Shown here: piece by piece, positions 61,347 to 64,000 of the stretch
How positions within the stretch are numbered: the first letter of the stretch is position 1
Layout of the letters: every line of letters starts with the position of its first letter
NCBI RefSeq assembly: GCF_027744825.2
Contig: NC_071334.1
Coordinates: 68,546,937 to 68,610,936 of the forward strand
DNA length: 64,000 bases
DNA from: Synchiropus splendidus
Taxonomy: Eukaryota; Chordata; Actinopteri; Syngnathiformes; Callionymidae
Direction of reading: 5' to 3'
Program-made: the position numbers and the translations under genes
The notes under the pieces: generated by a model
The model's database searches: none
What the model saw: the letters and a program-made list of their open reading frames with translations, nothing else
What the model was told of the DNA's origin: nothing

Positions 61347-62626
61347 TCTTTGTATATAAAACGTATTTTGATTTAGGTTTGTTTAGTGTCTGATGCCCTC
61401 TGGTGTCATCGACACTAGAGGGCAGTAAATCACTATCAATCAAGAGCCAAGACTATATACTGTACATGATAAGAACGTGTTCTGCATCTGTCGAACCTGC
61501 CATGATGGTTTAACGCTCTTGTAAGTTACTCTCTATGCATTGCTCAAAGATATAAACAATGATTAGTCAAAATAAAGGGCTCCCTGTTTAGCAGAGTTCA
61601 TCTAATTAATTTCATGACTAGACTACAGTCTTTTGTTTGATATACTTGATCATATTTCTCTTTAACCATTTAATTATTGCATTTCCTCCATGAACACTAT
61701 ATCTTTCATCAATTCATTTTTCTCTAGACATTCACCATGGCATGAAAAAAAGTGCCATTATTGAAGACAATGAAAACACATCACTCCCTAATGTTTGGAA
61801 AACTCACCATCTTTACTGAATTATTAATTAAAAAGAAAGCTAGAACTGCAAACTGATCAACAGTGTTGTTACTCCTTTCCTCCCTGGTGGCCACATTAGG
61901 GATCATGACCTCACAATAGTTCTGTTCCTCAGGAAACTCTTAACTTTCTTTTCACTGATATCCATTGCTCATGAAAATGGTTCGTTGGGGAGCTCGAGAA
62001 GTAAAGTGACAATGCAGTGTAAAGAAGCATCACATGAATGTGTCACATGTCACATCAGGAGAATGGGGCGACTGAAAGATTCTTTTGTTGGCACGTGATT
62101 ATAACGCTGCAGCTGCAGCCGAGTCTTTATCACGTTAGCCCTAGCATCTGACCAGCTGCACAGATTCCTGCTGACTCAGCAGCTTCCTCATTTCCTGCCC
62201 AAATTTAAATCCTTGTTTTGACTTGATTATCAGGTGCACACCAATAGCAATTATTGTTCACTATTATTGTTTAACGTTTTGCAGCATCATGAAGCTCTCT
62301 ATCTCACTGAAAAATGACTAGAACTTGTTTTCTCTTCTAAGACTTCTTTTCTCATCAACATGTCCAGCCAAGCTAAGCAGGTGCTGTCTTTCCTCCTCCT
62401 TCACTACAAATGCAGCATGCTCTGAGCTGTGGTATCGTAATGGTAGCTCATGGTTCCAGTTTTGAATGATTGGCTTGTGGTACTTACTGATTGATCGGTC
62501 CATCGATTAGCTAAATGATCCATTTTCCTCCTCTTGCTGAGGTCAGATCATAGGGGCAGCTGTTCAAGACAAGAAACGGGGACATCTCTTTCTTTAAAGA
62601 TATTTTTCAATCATGAAGTCATCTTC

Positions 62627-62655
62627 AAATAGCACATGCCACGCATGTGCTATTT
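62627..62655. other. Perfect 12-bp inverted repeat, 5-base loop
   Basis: Arms AAATAGCACATG and CATGTGCTATTT around CCACG, in ap3b1 intron 1. Function unknown. Confidence 0.85.
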
Positions 62656-63234
62656 AAACAAACAAACCTGCAAGCATTCCCAGAAAACAGTAACCACAGA
62701 CAGCTTTCATGCAACAGAAGCAAACACACATCACACACGATGGTGAAGAAAAGTGGAACAAAGACCGCTGAGGTGGGCAGAAACTCCAGGCTTCTGAAAC
62801 AATTCAGCTGCGGGAGTATGAGAATTTCTGAAGCTTCAGTGACCCAAATTTGTATACAGCTGCGACTCCGACCCAGTGGACCCAGCTATCAGGCCGGTCC
62901 TCTACTTCCTCAGCTCACAATTGGAATCATTCCAGGTTCCGGCTTCACAATCTCATCTCAGTTTCCTCACATTCAGCCTTGGTGACGCGTGGAACCACAG
63001 CTGGCCCCTCCAGGTGACCACAGTGTAGATAAGACAACCTTCTCCACAACGGCGGTCCGGGTCCAGTGGGCAGTCCTGAGTCATACAAGTGACTTGTCAA
63101 TAGAGAACTGACATCTTGTGACTGTGGAGGATGACCGCTGGAGTTTCCACTTGTGACAGTTGAGCACAAGACGACTTGTCAACAGAGTCAGCACACAGCC
63201 TGGAGGCAGCACACGCACCTTTCCTCTCCTCACC

Positions 63235-63534
63235 ATGGAAGTCAGCTTGTGCTCGCTGCGCTCGGAGGCCGTGGGCGCGGTGAAGACGGCGCTGATATCA
63301 GCGGACAACCTGCAACTCTCTCTGAAGACGGAGATCAGTCAGGAAGAACGGGCCCTCACACGCGCGGACGGTAGCCCACAGGATGCGCACAAAGCCGGGT
63401 ACTGTAGTCTGCCGCCTCACAGAGCATGTGCAGTTGATCTTTTGAACCTTGGAAGCTTTACATTCCCGTCTGGTTCAGAGTTGAATGAATTCACGAACAG
63501 CGTGTTTGGTTTCACTTTGAACTGTGAAGGATGA
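63235..63534 (+). other. Open frame with good start context, unknown
   Basis: ATG in strong context (CACCATGG) opens a 99-residue frame, MEVSLCSLRSEAVGAVKTAL and onward. Its first about 130 bases are CpG-rich against AT-rich surroundings, with a possible donor (GTAGCC) at about 63371. No family is recognised. It sits in ap3b1 intron 1, so it may be an alternative exon, a nested gene's first exon, or chance. Confidence 0.2.
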
Positions 63535-64000
63535 GGATCAGCAACTTCAAATGCACTGCTATCTCCGACTGGCTCAGAGTCGCCAGGGCCGGCTCACCAT
63601 TACGCAAACTGCTGCTGGTAAACAAGCTATATTTGTTTCTGCCACAAAAATTCTGATGCAGCTTGTTGAAAACAGTGGAAGGGTGATTGGGTGAGGGAAG
63701 ATGTGGCTATTACACTGCGGACCCGGGCCCATCTTTGCAGGTTTGAGGGGCTCTCTTGGTGACCCTGTTAAACACTGACAACACACTTCAGTCAGTGAAG
63801 TCTTCATGATGAAGTGGGGCTTCTTCAATACCACTGACTCTTCCTTGTGAGGCACTTGCACTCTCACACCAGTCAGTTCCATGAGGGAAGCAGTGAAGCA
63901 AACCACTAGCTGTTCAGCATTGTGTGTCCTCGCTAGCAGTGGAATGGTGTCATGTGAGTGTGAATAGAATGGAGCTGACAAGAAGAAATGTGCTGAGGGC

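Larger units (their letters stand above)
58459..64000 (+). other. ap3b1: ap3b1 intron 1 (continues beyond the window)
   Basis: It contains the Tc1-like element, tetranucleotide and (TA)n repeats, and two hairpins, listed separately. No second ap3b1 exon could be found. Confidence 0.6.

Noticed and set aside
58459..64000. Search for ap3b1 exon 2
   Set aside because: No in-frame segment resembling the next conserved AP3B1 region was found, so none is reported.

Overview
The window looks like a vertebrate nuclear genome, most likely a ray-finned (teleost) fish. Its genes are split by GT-AG introns, many only 64-80 bases long. The spacer carries fish-type Tc1 and LINE debris, long (GT)n and (TA)n tracts and scattered repeats. 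There is no bacterial or viral gene organisation. Five protein-coding genes can be read by joining exons by eye; each complete one closes into a frame-consistent coding sequence of the family's expected length.

Layout: (1) bases 1-4294, + strand: 3' part of dmgdh (dimethylglycine dehydrogenase), ten exons, 504 codons visible, 5' part outside the window. (2) 5158-16441, +: arsb (lysosomal arylsulfatase B), eight exons, 510 aa. (3) 16442 to about 21700: intergenic DNA with dispersed repeats. (4) 21690-46133, +: lhfpl2 (tetraspan LHFPL family). A GC-rich probable promoter and non-coding first exon near 21.7-21.9 kb is followed by a 21.6 kb intron, then two coding exons at 43.7 and 45.5 kb, 225 aa. 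(5) 47776-55764, - strand: scamp1 (secretory carrier membrane protein 1), nine exons, 335 aa, convergent with lhfpl2. (6) 55765-58324: divergent spacer filled with LINE pieces. (7) from 58325, +: first coding exon of ap3b1 (AP-3 adaptor beta subunit), with the rest beyond the window. Its first intron holds a decayed Tc1-like transposon.

The order dmgdh-arsb-lhfpl2-scamp1-ap3b1 matches, from memory, the order of the human orthologues on chromosome 5q14.1, which supports the assignments. The genes are neighbours by ancestry rather than one pathway. DMGDH is mitochondrial choline/one-carbon catabolism, ARSB is lysosomal glycosaminoglycan breakdown, SCAMP1 and AP3B1 act in membrane traffic (AP-3 sorts cargo to lysosome-related organelles), and LHFPL2 is a tetraspan membrane protein.

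I did not find an undescribed biological system. The points most worth a second look are an unusual 25-bp pyrimidine-rich minisatellite just inside lhfpl2 intron 2, a candidate alternative lhfpl2 promoter/exon at about 39.5 kb, two short coding-like segments with no recognised family (52.05 kb minus strand, 63.2 kb plus strand), several perfect hairpins, and a nested and tandemly duplicated TE cluster between scamp1 and ap3b1.
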